Positions 1-6,826 of a stretch of DNA of 35,840 bases are shown piece after piece. Position 1 is the stretch's first letter; the number at the start of each line of letters is the position of its first letter. Source of the stretch: Planctomycetota bacterium (GTDB lineage Bacteria; Planctomycetota; MHYJ01; JACQXL01; JACRIJ01); NCBI GenBank assembly GCA_016220095.1, contig JACRIJ010000094.1, forward strand, positions 1 through 35,840. The letters run 5' to 3'. Under the pieces are notes generated by a model. It searched no databases, was not told the origin of the DNA, and was given only the letters and a program-made list of their open reading frames with translations. The position numbers and the translations under genes are program-made.

Positions 1-18
1 TCAAAAGCCTGATACTTA

Positions 19-140
19 CGCCATTCATGGCGTTATATTAAGGGCATGAATGCCCTTCATATTTCTCAGCCTTCCATAACCCAGCCATAAATGGCTGGGC
101 TACTAACGTCCTTTAATGCCACCTCTACTGAGGCGATACC
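19..140. repeat. Triple-hairpin repeat with a CCTC-ACTGAGG terminus
   Basis: Three hairpins follow one another: CGCCAT/ATGGCG (19-32), AAGGGCAT/ATGCCCTT (40-57) and CCCAGCCAT/ATGGCTGGG (80-99). All three have the same apex form, CAT-NN-ATG, though the rest of each stem differs. The block ends with ACCTCTACTGAGGCGATACC (121-140), which resembles the right end of the elements at 23253-23488 and 26812-26980. The left end of this copy was not found in the window. Confidence 0.7.
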
Positions 141-158
141 TGTTTTAACCGTTTTTTC

Positions 159-189
159 TTGACAAAAACATGAAAACTCCTATTATTAT
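159..189 (+). promoter_or_regulatory. Sigma-70-type promoter for the GAF/GGDEF-like gene
   Basis: A consensus -35 TTGACA (159-164) is followed at 16 nt by TATTAT (181-186), with a second TATTAT in register at 184-189. The predicted transcript start is near 194, about 90 nt before the preferred ATG at 282 but only a few nt before an in-frame GTG at 201. Confidence 0.6.
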
Positions 190-281
190 CTGAAATTCAA
201 GTGTATGTGTGCGGTGTTTTGCTTGTACGGATTTGGAGCATATGTGGAGTATTAAAAAATATTATTAAGGATCCGGATTAT

Positions 282-1406
282 ATGGCTTTCGGTAAACACA
301 AGCAGACGAATCTGCTGAAAAAACATAAATCGCTTGAAGAAACGCTTTCCGTACTCAAAGAAAAATACCCGCCCGCGGGCTCGGCGCTTGAGAATGAACA
401 GGACTGCGAACACGAAATTATCGGCCAGGTATCGCGTTTATTCAAAGACCTTGACAGCATTGATTTTGAAAAAATCGCCGATGCCGCGATAAACAGGATA
501 CCGGAATTGTTCAACACTTCATACGCGGCATTACTCATATATGAAGAAAAAACGAACGAACTCGCCTTTGTAAAGCATAGCGGCAAGGAAATCCCTCCTT
601 TCAAGATAAACGTTTCCGCACGGCCCGAACCGTACGCGGTTTACGCGATGAACAGCCCCGGCCCGATACTCATGGAACGCCTTTCCGCTTACGAACTGGA
701 GACAAGAACGTTTTTCCCCAGGACCCCCATTGACACATATCTTGTCAATTCAACCATTTCAATACCCCTTGTCATAAGGAATGAAGGAGTCAAACCCATA
801 CAAGCCGGCGTGCTGATTCTCGCTCAAAGAAAGGTATTTGACCCTTTTACGCTGGATGAATTCCAGATGGCCTTCTACATCGGCGAATTGCTCGCCACTG
901 CCATAAGCAACTGCCGTATTGCGAACGAAATCCGCGTCATTGCGGAAACGGACGACCTGACAAAATTGATGAACCAGACAATATTTTTTGAAAAACTCGG
1001 CGATGAAATAAACCGTTCTTCCCGCTATAACCGCAATCTTTCATTGATTATTATGGGTTTTGATTTCATAAGAGCCAATTTTGATGCCGAAAATCCTGAC
1101 GAAGCAGAAGAGCTGATTCTAAACCAGGCCGCGTCCATAATACGGAAAAGCATAAGGAAAACCGACTGGGCCTCCCGGTACGCGCATGATAAATTCGCCA
1201 TAATCCTTACCGAAACCCCGTTGGAATCGGCGAAACTCCTCGCCGGACGCCTGAAAAACGGCATAACGCAGAATGTCCATCCCTGCCCACATGAAAATTC
1301 CACTTTTATGATAAATTTCGGCGTTTCGGAATTCGCCAAAGGCGAAACTAAAAATGCCTTTGTTGACTGCGCTGAAAAGGATTTAATAAAAACTGCCAAT
1401 TCTTAG
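282..1406 (+). CDS. GAF domain protein with degenerate GGDEF domain
   Basis: Predicted soluble 374-residue signalling protein. A GAF-like sensor region covers roughly residues 60-235. A GGDEF-fold region follows, opening with the typical TDDLTKLMNQ segment and continuing to the C-terminus. The signature loop that should read GGDEF/GGEEF is AHDKF (1182-1196), so the glycines and the acidic catalytic residue are gone. By family knowledge diguanylate cyclase activity is unlikely; a ligand-binding or regulatory role is an inference. ATG at 282 is preceded by AAGG at 267-270. An in-frame GTG at 201 would add 27 hydrophobic residues and cannot be excluded, because the promoter sits just upstream of it. 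The next genes are pilins, so a link to surface motility is possible but unproven. Confidence 0.75.
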   Translation: MAFGKHKQTNLLKKHKSLEETLSVLKEKYPPAGSALENEQDCEHEIIGQVSRLFKDLDSIDFEKIADAAINRIPELFNTSYAALLIYEEKTNELAFVKHSGKEIPPFKINVSARPEPYAVYAMNSPGPILMERLSAYELETRTFFPRTPIDTYLVNSTISIPLVIRNEGVKPIQAGVLILAQRKVFDPFTLDEFQMAFYIGELLATAISNCRIANEIRVIAETDDLTKLMNQTIFFEKLGDEINRSSRYNRNLSLIIMGFDFIRANFDAENPDEAEELILNQAASIIRKSIRKTDWASRYAHDKFAIILTETPLESAKLLAGRLKNGITQNVHPCPHENSTFMINFGVSEFAKGETKNAFVDCAEKDLIKTANS

Positions 1407-1420
1407 CTATGTGACCAGTT

Positions 1421-1486
1421 TTTTACCACGGAATACACAAAACACACGGAAAACGACGATTTTACTGGTTATTGCCGCGAAGGCAT
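1421..1486. repeat. Dispersed spacer module, inverted copy of 8663-8730
   Basis: The reverse complement of this stretch matches 8663-8730 at about 58 of 66 positions by eye, including TGCCTTCG-GGCAATAACC and CCGTGTGTT. It combines a CACGGA-type and a CGCGAAGGCA-type module around an ACGACGA joint, and forms most of the spacer before the first pilin. Confidence 0.7.
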
Positions 1487-1509
1487 ATGTATCTTTCTAA
1501 GGAGGTATT

Positions 1510-2241
1510 ATGAGCAAGGGTTTTACATTGATTGAACTTATGATTGTCGTTGCAATCATAGCAATTATTGCGGCAATCGCCATTCCGAGCCTGATTTCTT
1601 CAAAGATGTCAGCCCAGGAAACAGGCGCTGCCCAGACGCTGAAATCGCTGGCCGCAACAGAAGCTACCTGGCAAAATGTGGATACCGACAGGAATGGCAT
1701 TAAAGATTACTGGGTTATTGATTTGTCCGGTTTTTATCGCGTCCTGGATGCGAGCGGCAACCCGGTTCAGATTATTGACATCAGTTTTGCAAAATCAGAC
1801 TGGGTCCCTGTGGTAGCAGGCGGAACTACGCCAGTCGTTGGAGCCATCCTTACGGCAACCGGCGCGGAACCTGTGGCAAAATCAGGCTATTACTATTGCG
1901 CATTCCAATTCTCGGACGCCGGCACCATCGCTTATGCGAGAGACCTTGACAGCGGCGGAGACCTGTTTGAAAACACGACCACCTATGCATTCCAGGCATT
2001 CCCGGACAAATACGGTTCATCCGGAAAATTAGCATTCATTATGAATGAAAGCGCCAGCGTATTCAAGATTGAAGCTATCACCACGGAAGGCGTGGCCGGA
2101 AATAATGCCGGCCTTACCTTCAACGATATCACAACGTTTGTTCCTCTGGGATTACCCAACTTAACCGGCGCAGGCTCGCCGCCAATGGCTAACTGGCCCG
2201 CTCCCAATCCTACAACTGCAGGATACGCTTCTGTGGAATAA
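1510..2241 (+). CDS. Type IV pilin-like protein, copy 1
   Basis: 243-residue prepilin with a class III leader: MSKG then FTLIELMIVVAII, giving cleavage after Gly4 and N-methylation of Phe by the prepilin peptidase. Glu5 of the mature protein is present. The hydrophobic helix covers about residues 5-30, and the globular part carries an acidic DTDRNGIKD segment. A strong ribosome site AAGGAGG (1499-1505) fixes the start. A paralogue of equal length follows at 2530, and the first 120 or so coding bases are almost identical between the two. A short A/T-rich hairpin follows the stop. No sigma-54 promoter is visible before this copy, unlike the second. It could be a major pilin or a pseudopilin; the assembly genes are not in the window. 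Confidence 0.9.
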   Translation: MSKGFTLIELMIVVAIIAIIAAIAIPSLISSKMSAQETGAAQTLKSLAATEATWQNVDTDRNGIKDYWVIDLSGFYRVLDASGNPVQIIDISFAKSDWVPVVAGGTTPVVGAILTATGAEPVAKSGYYYCAFQFSDAGTIAYARDLDSGGDLFENTTTYAFQAFPDKYGSSGKLAFIMNESASVFKIEAITTEGVAGNNAGLTFNDITTFVPLGLPNLTGAGSPPMANWPAPNPTTAGYASVE

Positions 2242-2275
2242 TAAATGTGACAAAAATTTACCCGGCACCTAAAAT

Positions 2276-2298
2276 AAGTGACACTTTTTGTCACTTTT
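2276..2298 (+). terminator. Weak hairpin terminator after pilin 1
   Basis: AAGTGACA (2276-2283) pairs perfectly with TGTCACTT (2289-2296) around a CTTTT loop, followed by only a short T run. The stem is A/T-rich, so termination would be weak or partial. It separates pilin 1 from the sigma-54 promoter of pilin 2. Confidence 0.4.
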
Positions 2299-2384
2299 CA
2301 CGCCAAAATATATTGTATTTTTTCTATACACGCATAATGCATTGATTTCACTAATGTTACGTATTTAGATAAACCATAGCTGTT

Positions 2385-2400
2385 TGGCACGGTACTTGCA
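2385..2400 (+). promoter_or_regulatory. Sigma-54 (RpoN) promoter for pilin 2
   Basis: TGGCAC-N5-TTGCA places the invariant GG (2386-2387) and GC (2398-2399) exactly 10 nt apart, matching the RpoN -24/-12 consensus. The predicted start near 2411 gives a leader of about 120 nt before the ATG at 2530. RpoN control of pilin genes by PilR-type activators is known in other bacteria. No activator gene or upstream activator site was identified here. Confidence 0.85.
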
Positions 2401-2422
2401 TATCAAATATATACTGATTTGA

Positions 2423-2457
2423 CGCCTGCTATAAGGGAAAGGAGGTAACGGGCAGGA
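2423..2457 (+). promoter_or_regulatory. Possible hairpin in the pilin 2 leader
   Basis: CCTGC and GCAGG flank about 20 nt that include AAAGGAGGTAAC, a perfect Shine-Dalgarno-like string with no start codon at useful spacing. This could be a small regulatory stem in the leader. It does not resemble a c-di-GMP or other riboswitch that I recognise. Confidence 0.25.
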
Positions 2458-2529
2458 TTAATCAATAAGATCTTTCTATATATATAATGGAATTTTTGTA
2501 TTTTTTTAACCTTTTTTATAGGAGGTTTT

Positions 2530-3261
2530 ATGAACAAAGGTTTTACATTAATTGAACTTATGATTGTCGTTGCAATCATAGCAATTATTGCGGCAATCGC
2601 CATTCCGAGCTTGATTTCTTCAAAGATGTCAGCCCAGGAAACAGGCGCTGCCCAGACGCTGAAGTCACTGGCTTCAACGGAAGCTACCTGGCAGAACGTA
2701 GACACTGACAGGAATGGCATTAAGGATTTTTGGGTTGTTGACCTGTCCGGTTTCTATCGCGTACAGGATGCAACAGGCAATCCGGCTCAGGTTCTTGACA
2801 TAAGCTTTGCAAGATCAGACTGGGTGCCCGTGGCAGCAGGCGGAACTACGCCGGTCGTCGGCGCTCTGCTTACGGCAACCGGTGCGGAACCCGTAGCAAA
2901 ATCAGGTTATTATTATTGCGCATTCCAGTTCTCGGATGCCGGCGTTACCGCGTATGCGAGAGACCTTGACAGCGGCGGAGACCTGTTTGAAAACACAAGC
3001 TCTTACGCGTTCCAGGCTTTCCCGGACAAATACGGTTCATCCGGCAAACTGGCATTCATTATGAATGAAAGCGCCAGCGTATTCAAGATTGAAGCTATCA
3101 CCCCGGAAGGTGCGACCGGAAATAATGCCGCCAGTACCTTCAATGATACCACAACGTTTGTTCCCCTGGGAACAGCCGGCGTGGTTGCCACAGGCGTATC
3201 TCCTATGCCTAACTGGCCCGCTTCCAATCCGACATCTGCAGGATATTCTTCTGTAGAATAA
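2530..3261 (+). CDS. Type IV pilin-like protein, copy 2
   Basis: 243-residue paralogue of the upstream pilin, with leader MNKG/FTLIELMIVVAII and the same helix, DTDRNGIKD segment and C-terminal ASNPTSAGYSSVE-like ending. The two proteins are roughly 80-85% identical by eye. Differences concentrate around residues 60-110 and in the last 50 residues, while the leader-proximal DNA is nearly invariant. A TAGGAGG site (2519-2525) precedes the ATG. The gene has its own sigma-54 promoter and ends at a strong intrinsic terminator, so it is a separate transcription unit. It probably encodes a major pilin made on demand, with copy 1 as a constitutive or alternative subunit; that division of roles is inferred. 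Confidence 0.92.
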   Translation: MNKGFTLIELMIVVAIIAIIAAIAIPSLISSKMSAQETGAAQTLKSLASTEATWQNVDTDRNGIKDFWVVDLSGFYRVQDATGNPAQVLDISFARSDWVPVAAGGTTPVVGALLTATGAEPVAKSGYYYCAFQFSDAGVTAYARDLDSGGDLFENTSSYAFQAFPDKYGSSGKLAFIMNESASVFKIEAITPEGATGNNAASTFNDTTTFVPLGTAGVVATGVSPMPNWPASNPTSAGYSSVE

Positions 3262-3288
3262 CGAATTGGTTTGACCTAAGTTAATAAA

Positions 3289-3321
3289 GGGCGGTCTTGC
3301 AAAAGACCGCTCTTTTTTTTT
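3289..3321 (+). terminator. Strong intrinsic terminator after pilin 2
   Basis: GGGCGGTCTT (3289-3298) pairs with AAGACCGCTC (3303-3312) around a GCAA tetraloop and is followed by nine T residues (3313-3321). This is a canonical rho-independent terminator. Confidence 0.93.
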
Positions 3322-3609
3322 GAACAGGAATTTTAGAAGACTGGAAAGAGACAGTGGGTAATTTTTAACAGGGACTTGACGAGACTTTTCGGAAATTTAA
3401 TGACTTGATGATTTGCGATTACGCGTTGTACGTCTCAATCATTAAATCGTAAATCATCCAGTCACTAAATCCCAACAGTTCTTCATTATTCATTTTTCAT
3501 GCTTCCTTCTTCATAAAGAACTGGGACTCTAAAAGACCTGAATGATACCTTAAGACTAACGGCTGACGAAACGCCTGACTCCGGACTCCTGACTTAGGAC
3601 TCCAGACTC
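3322..3609. repeat. Repeat-built spacer between convergent pilin 2 and rluB
   Basis: No gene is seen here. The stretch contains an imperfect inverted repeat (about 3399-3427 against 3438-3470, built from ATGACTTGATGATTTGCGAT and its partner), a TTCATTTTTCAT module near 3490, and a GACTCC-type module at 3573-3609 that runs up to the rluB stop. The same AATCATCCAGTCA and GACTCCAGACTCTTA strings recur before maf (22454-22506). Confidence 0.7.
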
Positions 3610-4326
3610 TTATACAATTCCCATCGCGTGAACAAGGAATTCCCTCGTTACTATCCTGTATTCGCCGGGCTTCAAATTGCCGAGCGAAAGGCTCCCTATC
3701 TTTACCCTTACCAGATTTATCACGTCATGCCCGAGATTCGCGAAAATGCGCCTGACTTCGCGGTTCTTGCCCTCGCGCAGGGTGATTGTAACAACTGAAA
3801 AATCCTTTGCTCTTTTTATGATATGCAATTTAGACCTGCCCGTTTTTCCTTCAGACAGCCATATGCCGTTCTGGATCTTTTCCGAACTGCGCGGACTGAC
3901 ATACCCCTGTACCGTAACAAAATATGTCTTCGGCACTTCATAGCGCGGATGAGTAAGCATATTGCACAACTCGCCGTCATTCGTGACAATCAACAGGCCG
4001 CTTGAATCCACGTCAAGCCGTCCCACAGGAAACAGCCTTTGCTTTACCTTCGGAAAAAAATCTATCACCCTCGGCCTGCGGCCGCCGGTATTGTCCTTGT
4101 TTGAACAAATAACGCCGGGGGGTTTGTTGAAAATTATATAGACAGGCCTTTCCTGCCTTACCGGCTCGTCGTCGCAATAAACGGTCTGCCTCCCCGGCTC
4201 TACCTTGGTGCCGAGCTCCGTGACCTTGTTGCCGTCAATTGTTATACGGCCCTCCAGTATGAGCTCCTCGCACTGCCTGCGCGAACCGAACCCTGCCTGG
4301 GCAAGAAATTTTTGTAGTCTTATCAT
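3610..4326 (-). CDS. rluB: 23S rRNA pseudouridine synthase, RluB/RsuA family
   Basis: 238-residue enzyme converting a specific uridine of large-subunit rRNA to pseudouridine. An S4 RNA-binding domain (residues 1-50; RLQKFLAQAGFGSRRQCEELI) is followed by the catalytic domain with VGRLDVDSSGLLIVTNDGEL, in which Asp105 is the predicted nucleophile, and the GKNREVRRI motif. Length and motif order fit the RluB/RsuA group; RluB, RluE and RluF cannot be separated with certainty from sequence alone. Its ATG overlaps the stop of the upstream membrane-protein gene by one base (TAATG), which implies translational coupling. The last codons are followed directly by a GACTCC-type spacer repeat. Confidence 0.92.
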   Translation of the reverse strand: MIRLQKFLAQAGFGSRRQCEELILEGRITIDGNKVTELGTKVEPGRQTVYCDDEPVRQERPVYIIFNKPPGVICSNKDNTGGRRPRVIDFFPKVKQRLFPVGRLDVDSSGLLIVTNDGELCNMLTHPRYEVPKTYFVTVQGYVSPRSSEKIQNGIWLSEGKTGRSKLHIIKRAKDFSVVTITLREGKNREVRRIFANLGHDVINLVRVKIGSLSLGNLKPGEYRIVTREFLVHAMGIV

Positions 4327-5225
4327 TATTTGTGTGCCGGCCTTAAAATGAAATTCCTGTTAAATGCCTGAGATGACGACGGTATCGTCAGCGGTATGCT
4401 TATCGCGGCATATCCGGCTTTTTCAGCCCTCACATAATACCTGCCTTCGCCGATAGGCTCTACAACATATCCGCCACTCGCGTCAGTAACGGTTTTTTCT
4501 ATCTGCACGTACCTTGTATTTGTCTGCGAAATGTTTATGGTCTTTTCTATAGTTATCGTAACCCCGGATTCAGGCCCCTGCTTATCATTCGTAACAGTGC
4601 CTTTAATGGATGCGTTGTCCAGATTCATCTCGCCAAGGTCTTTCACGGCGCCATCATTGCCGGTCAGCTCTATCATTTGCCTGGATGCCATACCAACGCC
4701 TTTTTTTCTCGCGATTACCCAATATCCTACGTGAAGGGAAAGCCCGGTCAATTCAAATATGCCTTCGTTATTTGAAGATGCCGTGGCAATCACCTTGGGT
4801 TGGATGCCGTCCGGCGTCCTCTCCATCATATACAGCTCCACGGATACGTCCTGCGCAGGCGCGGTATCTTTAAGGAACTTACCCTTGATGACGCATTTGC
4901 CTACGGGAACAGGCGGTGTCTGCAACGGCTGTACTGTGGGCGTTGTCTGTTTAACCGGCTGTTCTTCGCCTGTATTTTTTACCGAAGGCTTTTTCGGCTG
5001 GGTTTTCGGGGGTACAGGAGTCTTTTTCTGCGGTACGGGTATGACCCTTTCAACGTCCGGCGCCTTTGACGGCCCGGCCTTCGGCGCCTTGACTTCCGCA
5101 GGCTGTTCAACAGGCGGCGCGGACGGCGCGAACATCCTGCCTGCCGCCATGTAAAGCGCCGCGGCTAAAACTATGCCGCTGAGCGTAATTCCCATCGTTA
5201 CCGCAATTTTTTCTAATGTGTTCAT
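4326..5225 (-). CDS. Single-pass membrane protein with two carboxypeptidase regulatory-like domains
   Basis: 299 residues. A membrane anchor at about residues 10-30 (ITLSGIVLAAALYMAAG) precedes a Pro/Lys-rich linker (residues 35-110) and two beta-sandwich domains of the CarboxypepD_reg type. The first (about 110-205) contains GKCVIKGKFLKDTAPAQDVSVEL and the second (about 207-299) contains KGTVTNDKQGPESGVTITI, ending in GEGRYYVRAEKAGYAAISIPL. Such domains are binding or scaffold modules in periplasmic and surface proteins; no enzymatic motif is present. A promoter lies just upstream and the leader is very short, with no Shine-Dalgarno. It overlaps rluB by TAATG. Its specific function is unknown. 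Confidence 0.75.
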   Translation of the reverse strand: MNTLEKIAVTMGITLSGIVLAAALYMAAGRMFAPSAPPVEQPAEVKAPKAGPSKAPDVERVIPVPQKKTPVPPKTQPKKPSVKNTGEEQPVKQTTPTVQPLQTPPVPVGKCVIKGKFLKDTAPAQDVSVELYMMERTPDGIQPKVIATASSNNEGIFELTGLSLHVGYWVIARKKGVGMASRQMIELTGNDGAVKDLGEMNLDNASIKGTVTNDKQGPESGVTITIEKTINISQTNTRYVQIEKTVTDASGGYVVEPIGEGRYYVRAEKAGYAAISIPLTIPSSSQAFNRNFILRPAHK

Positions 5226-5240
5226 ATTTTGAGCATTCGT

Positions 5241-5269
5241 ATCGTATCAAAAAAAATGCTTTTAATCAA
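5241..5269 (-). promoter_or_regulatory. Minus-strand promoter of the 4326-5225 gene
   Basis: Read on the minus strand, TTGATT (5264-5269) and TACGAT (5241-5246) are separated by exactly 17 nt. The predicted start near 5234 leaves a leader of about 7-10 nt before the ATG at 5225, with no room for a ribosome site. Confidence 0.6.
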
Positions 5270-5288
5270 ATTTAAAAGCAGACTTCCT

Positions 5289-5427
5289 GTAACCGGTCAC
5301 TGAAGAGCGGGGCAGAAAAAATAACACCTGCCTTAAAACCCCAATAAATGCTTTAGAGACGCTCCGTCGGGGCGTCTCTACTAAATGCCACGGAGAGCTT
5401 GAAATCAGCCCTTCGCTGACCGGTTAC
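5289..5427. mobile_element. MITE-like element, GTAACCGGTCA termini, copy 1
   Basis: A 139-base element bounded by GTAACCGGTCA (5289-5299) and TGACCGGTTAC (5417-5427). It contains the line GCAGAAAAAATAACACCTGC and a central hairpin TAGAGACGCTCC/GGGGCGTCTCTA (5354-5380). It aligns throughout with 23119-23244, except that the hairpin stem there has a different but equally self-complementary sequence. It has no coding capacity and would have to be mobilised in trans. Confidence 0.75.
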
Positions 5428-5446
5428 TCGTTACTGTTAATTCCAC

Positions 5447-5475
5447 TTGCAAATTCATTTTCCATTATATATACT
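5447..5475 (+). promoter_or_regulatory. Promoter of rimO giving a near-leaderless mRNA
   Basis: TTGCAA (5447-5452) and TATACT (5470-5475) are spaced by 17 nt. The ATG of rimO at 5486 begins only 10 nt after the -10 box, so the leader would be about 3-5 nt. No Shine-Dalgarno precedes the ATG. Confidence 0.6.
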
Positions 5476-5485
5476 GTAACTTATT

Positions 5486-6826
5486 ATGGCTAATAAACCC
5501 AAGGTATCTTTTGTCAGCCTCGGCTGTCCTAAAAATCTCGTTGATTCCGAAACCATACTCGGTAAACTCCTCAGCGCCGGTTCCGTGCTGTGCGAAGACC
5601 CGCAGGACTCGGATGTCGTCATCATTAATACCTGCTGTTTCATCAAGGAAGCCGAGGACGAATCGGCAAAAGTGATAAACGATGCCATTAAACTCAAACA
5701 GGACGGCTTTTGCAAGGCCGTTATCGTCGCAGGATGCATGGCTTCGCGCTACGGAAAGGCCCTGAAAAGCCGCTTCCCGGACGTTGACGCCGTCGCAGGC
5801 GTGTGGGACAAGGATTCCATAGTCAGCGCCTGCTTTTCTCTGCACTCCCGGGAAAAGAACGCATCCTCCTGCAATTCCCCAACCCCTGAAACCATGCCCG
5901 CCGACAGCGCCCGGCTCAGGCTGACTCCCAGGCACTTCGCCTACATCAAAATAGCCGACGGCTGTAATAATAAATGTTCCTATTGTATAATACCCGGAAT
6001 ACGCGGGTCGTATAAAAGCAAACCTCTCAACGCTATTGCCGCGGAGGCCGGGGAACTCGTCCGGGACGGCGTCGTTGAGGCCTGCCTCATCGCGCAGGAT
6101 ACCACCATGTACGGCGCTAATCTTGATGCCCCGGCGGATATCGTTGACGCCATGGCCGCAGCCTGCAAAGCGGATTTCAAATGGGTGCGGCTCCTGTACG
6201 CCCACCCCGCTCACTTTAACGATAAATTGATAGGTTTTATTGCTGAAAATAAAAAGGCCGTTAAATATATAGACCTGCCGGTCCAGCATATAAGCGCTAA
6301 TATGCTTGACAAAATGAACAGGCATGTCTCCCCGGAACAGGTCAGAAAACTGATTGAAAAAATGCGTAAGAATATCAAAGGTCTTTTCATCCGCACATCC
6401 ATCATCGTCGGCTTCCCGGGGGAAACCGAGAAAGATTTTGGGGAATTGCTTGAATTCCTGAAGGAATACAGGTTTGAACGGCTCGGGGCATTCGCTTATT
6501 CCAGGGAAAAGGGCACGCGCGCCTATCACTTCCCGGGCCATCTTAGCGAAGGGGAAAAAAACCGCCGCCTTGACGCGGTCATGAAACTCCAGCAGGAAAT
6601 CGCGTTTGAACAGAATAAAGGGCTCATCGGCAGTGTCGTTGACGCCATAGTTGACGCAAAAGAAAACGGCATGTATAAATGCCGCACCTACGGGGACGCG
6701 CCGGAAGTTGACGGTACGCTCTTTGTAAAAATAAATAAAAAAAATAAATTGGCCCCCGGAGACGTATTCTCCGCGAAAATAACCGGATTCAAGGAATATG
6801 ATTTAACAGGTGAAATTTATGGCTGA
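5486..6826 (+). CDS. rimO: Ribosomal protein uS12 methylthiotransferase RimO
   Basis: 446-residue radical-SAM enzyme that methylthiolates the conserved Asp of ribosomal protein uS12. The N-terminal UPF0004 domain carries its cluster-binding cysteines (Cys14 in SLGCPKNLVDSE, NTCCF, AGCMASRYG). The radical SAM core has C160-NNK-C164-SY-C167, and a C-terminal TRAM domain ends near LAPGDVFSAKITGFKEYDLTGEIYG. SLGCPKNLVDSE and the DLPVQHIS segment are typical of RimO rather than MiaB. Length is usual for the family. The gene follows a MITE-like element and overlaps the start of the downstream lipoprotein, with which it is probably co-translated. Confidence 0.96.
   Translation: MANKPKVSFVSLGCPKNLVDSETILGKLLSAGSVLCEDPQDSDVVIINTCCFIKEAEDESAKVINDAIKLKQDGFCKAVIVAGCMASRYGKALKSRFPDVDAVAGVWDKDSIVSACFSLHSREKNASSCNSPTPETMPADSARLRLTPRHFAYIKIADGCNNKCSYCIIPGIRGSYKSKPLNAIAAEAGELVRDGVVEACLIAQDTTMYGANLDAPADIVDAMAAACKADFKWVRLLYAHPAHFNDKLIGFIAENKKAVKYIDLPVQHISANMLDKMNRHVSPEQVRKLIEKMRKNIKGLFIRTSIIVGFPGETEKDFGELLEFLKEYRFERLGAFAYSREKGTRAYHFPGHLSEGEKNRRLDAVMKLQQEIAFEQNKGLIGSVVDAIVDAKENGMYKCRTYGDAPEVDGTLFVKINKKNKLAPGDVFSAKITGFKEYDLTGEIYG

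Noticed and set aside
201..281. GTG at 201 as the start of the GAF/GGDEF-like gene
   Set aside because: Possible given the leaderless habit, but the added residues are unlike GAF proteins and ATG 282 has an AAGG upstream; left as an alternative.
2401..2529. c-di-GMP riboswitch before the pilin
   Set aside because: The location is suggestive, but the conserved GEMM core and its tetraloop-receptor features were not found.
5465..6541. 358-codon minus-strand frame opposite rimO
   Set aside because: It is fully antisense to a certain gene and shows no recognisable domain.
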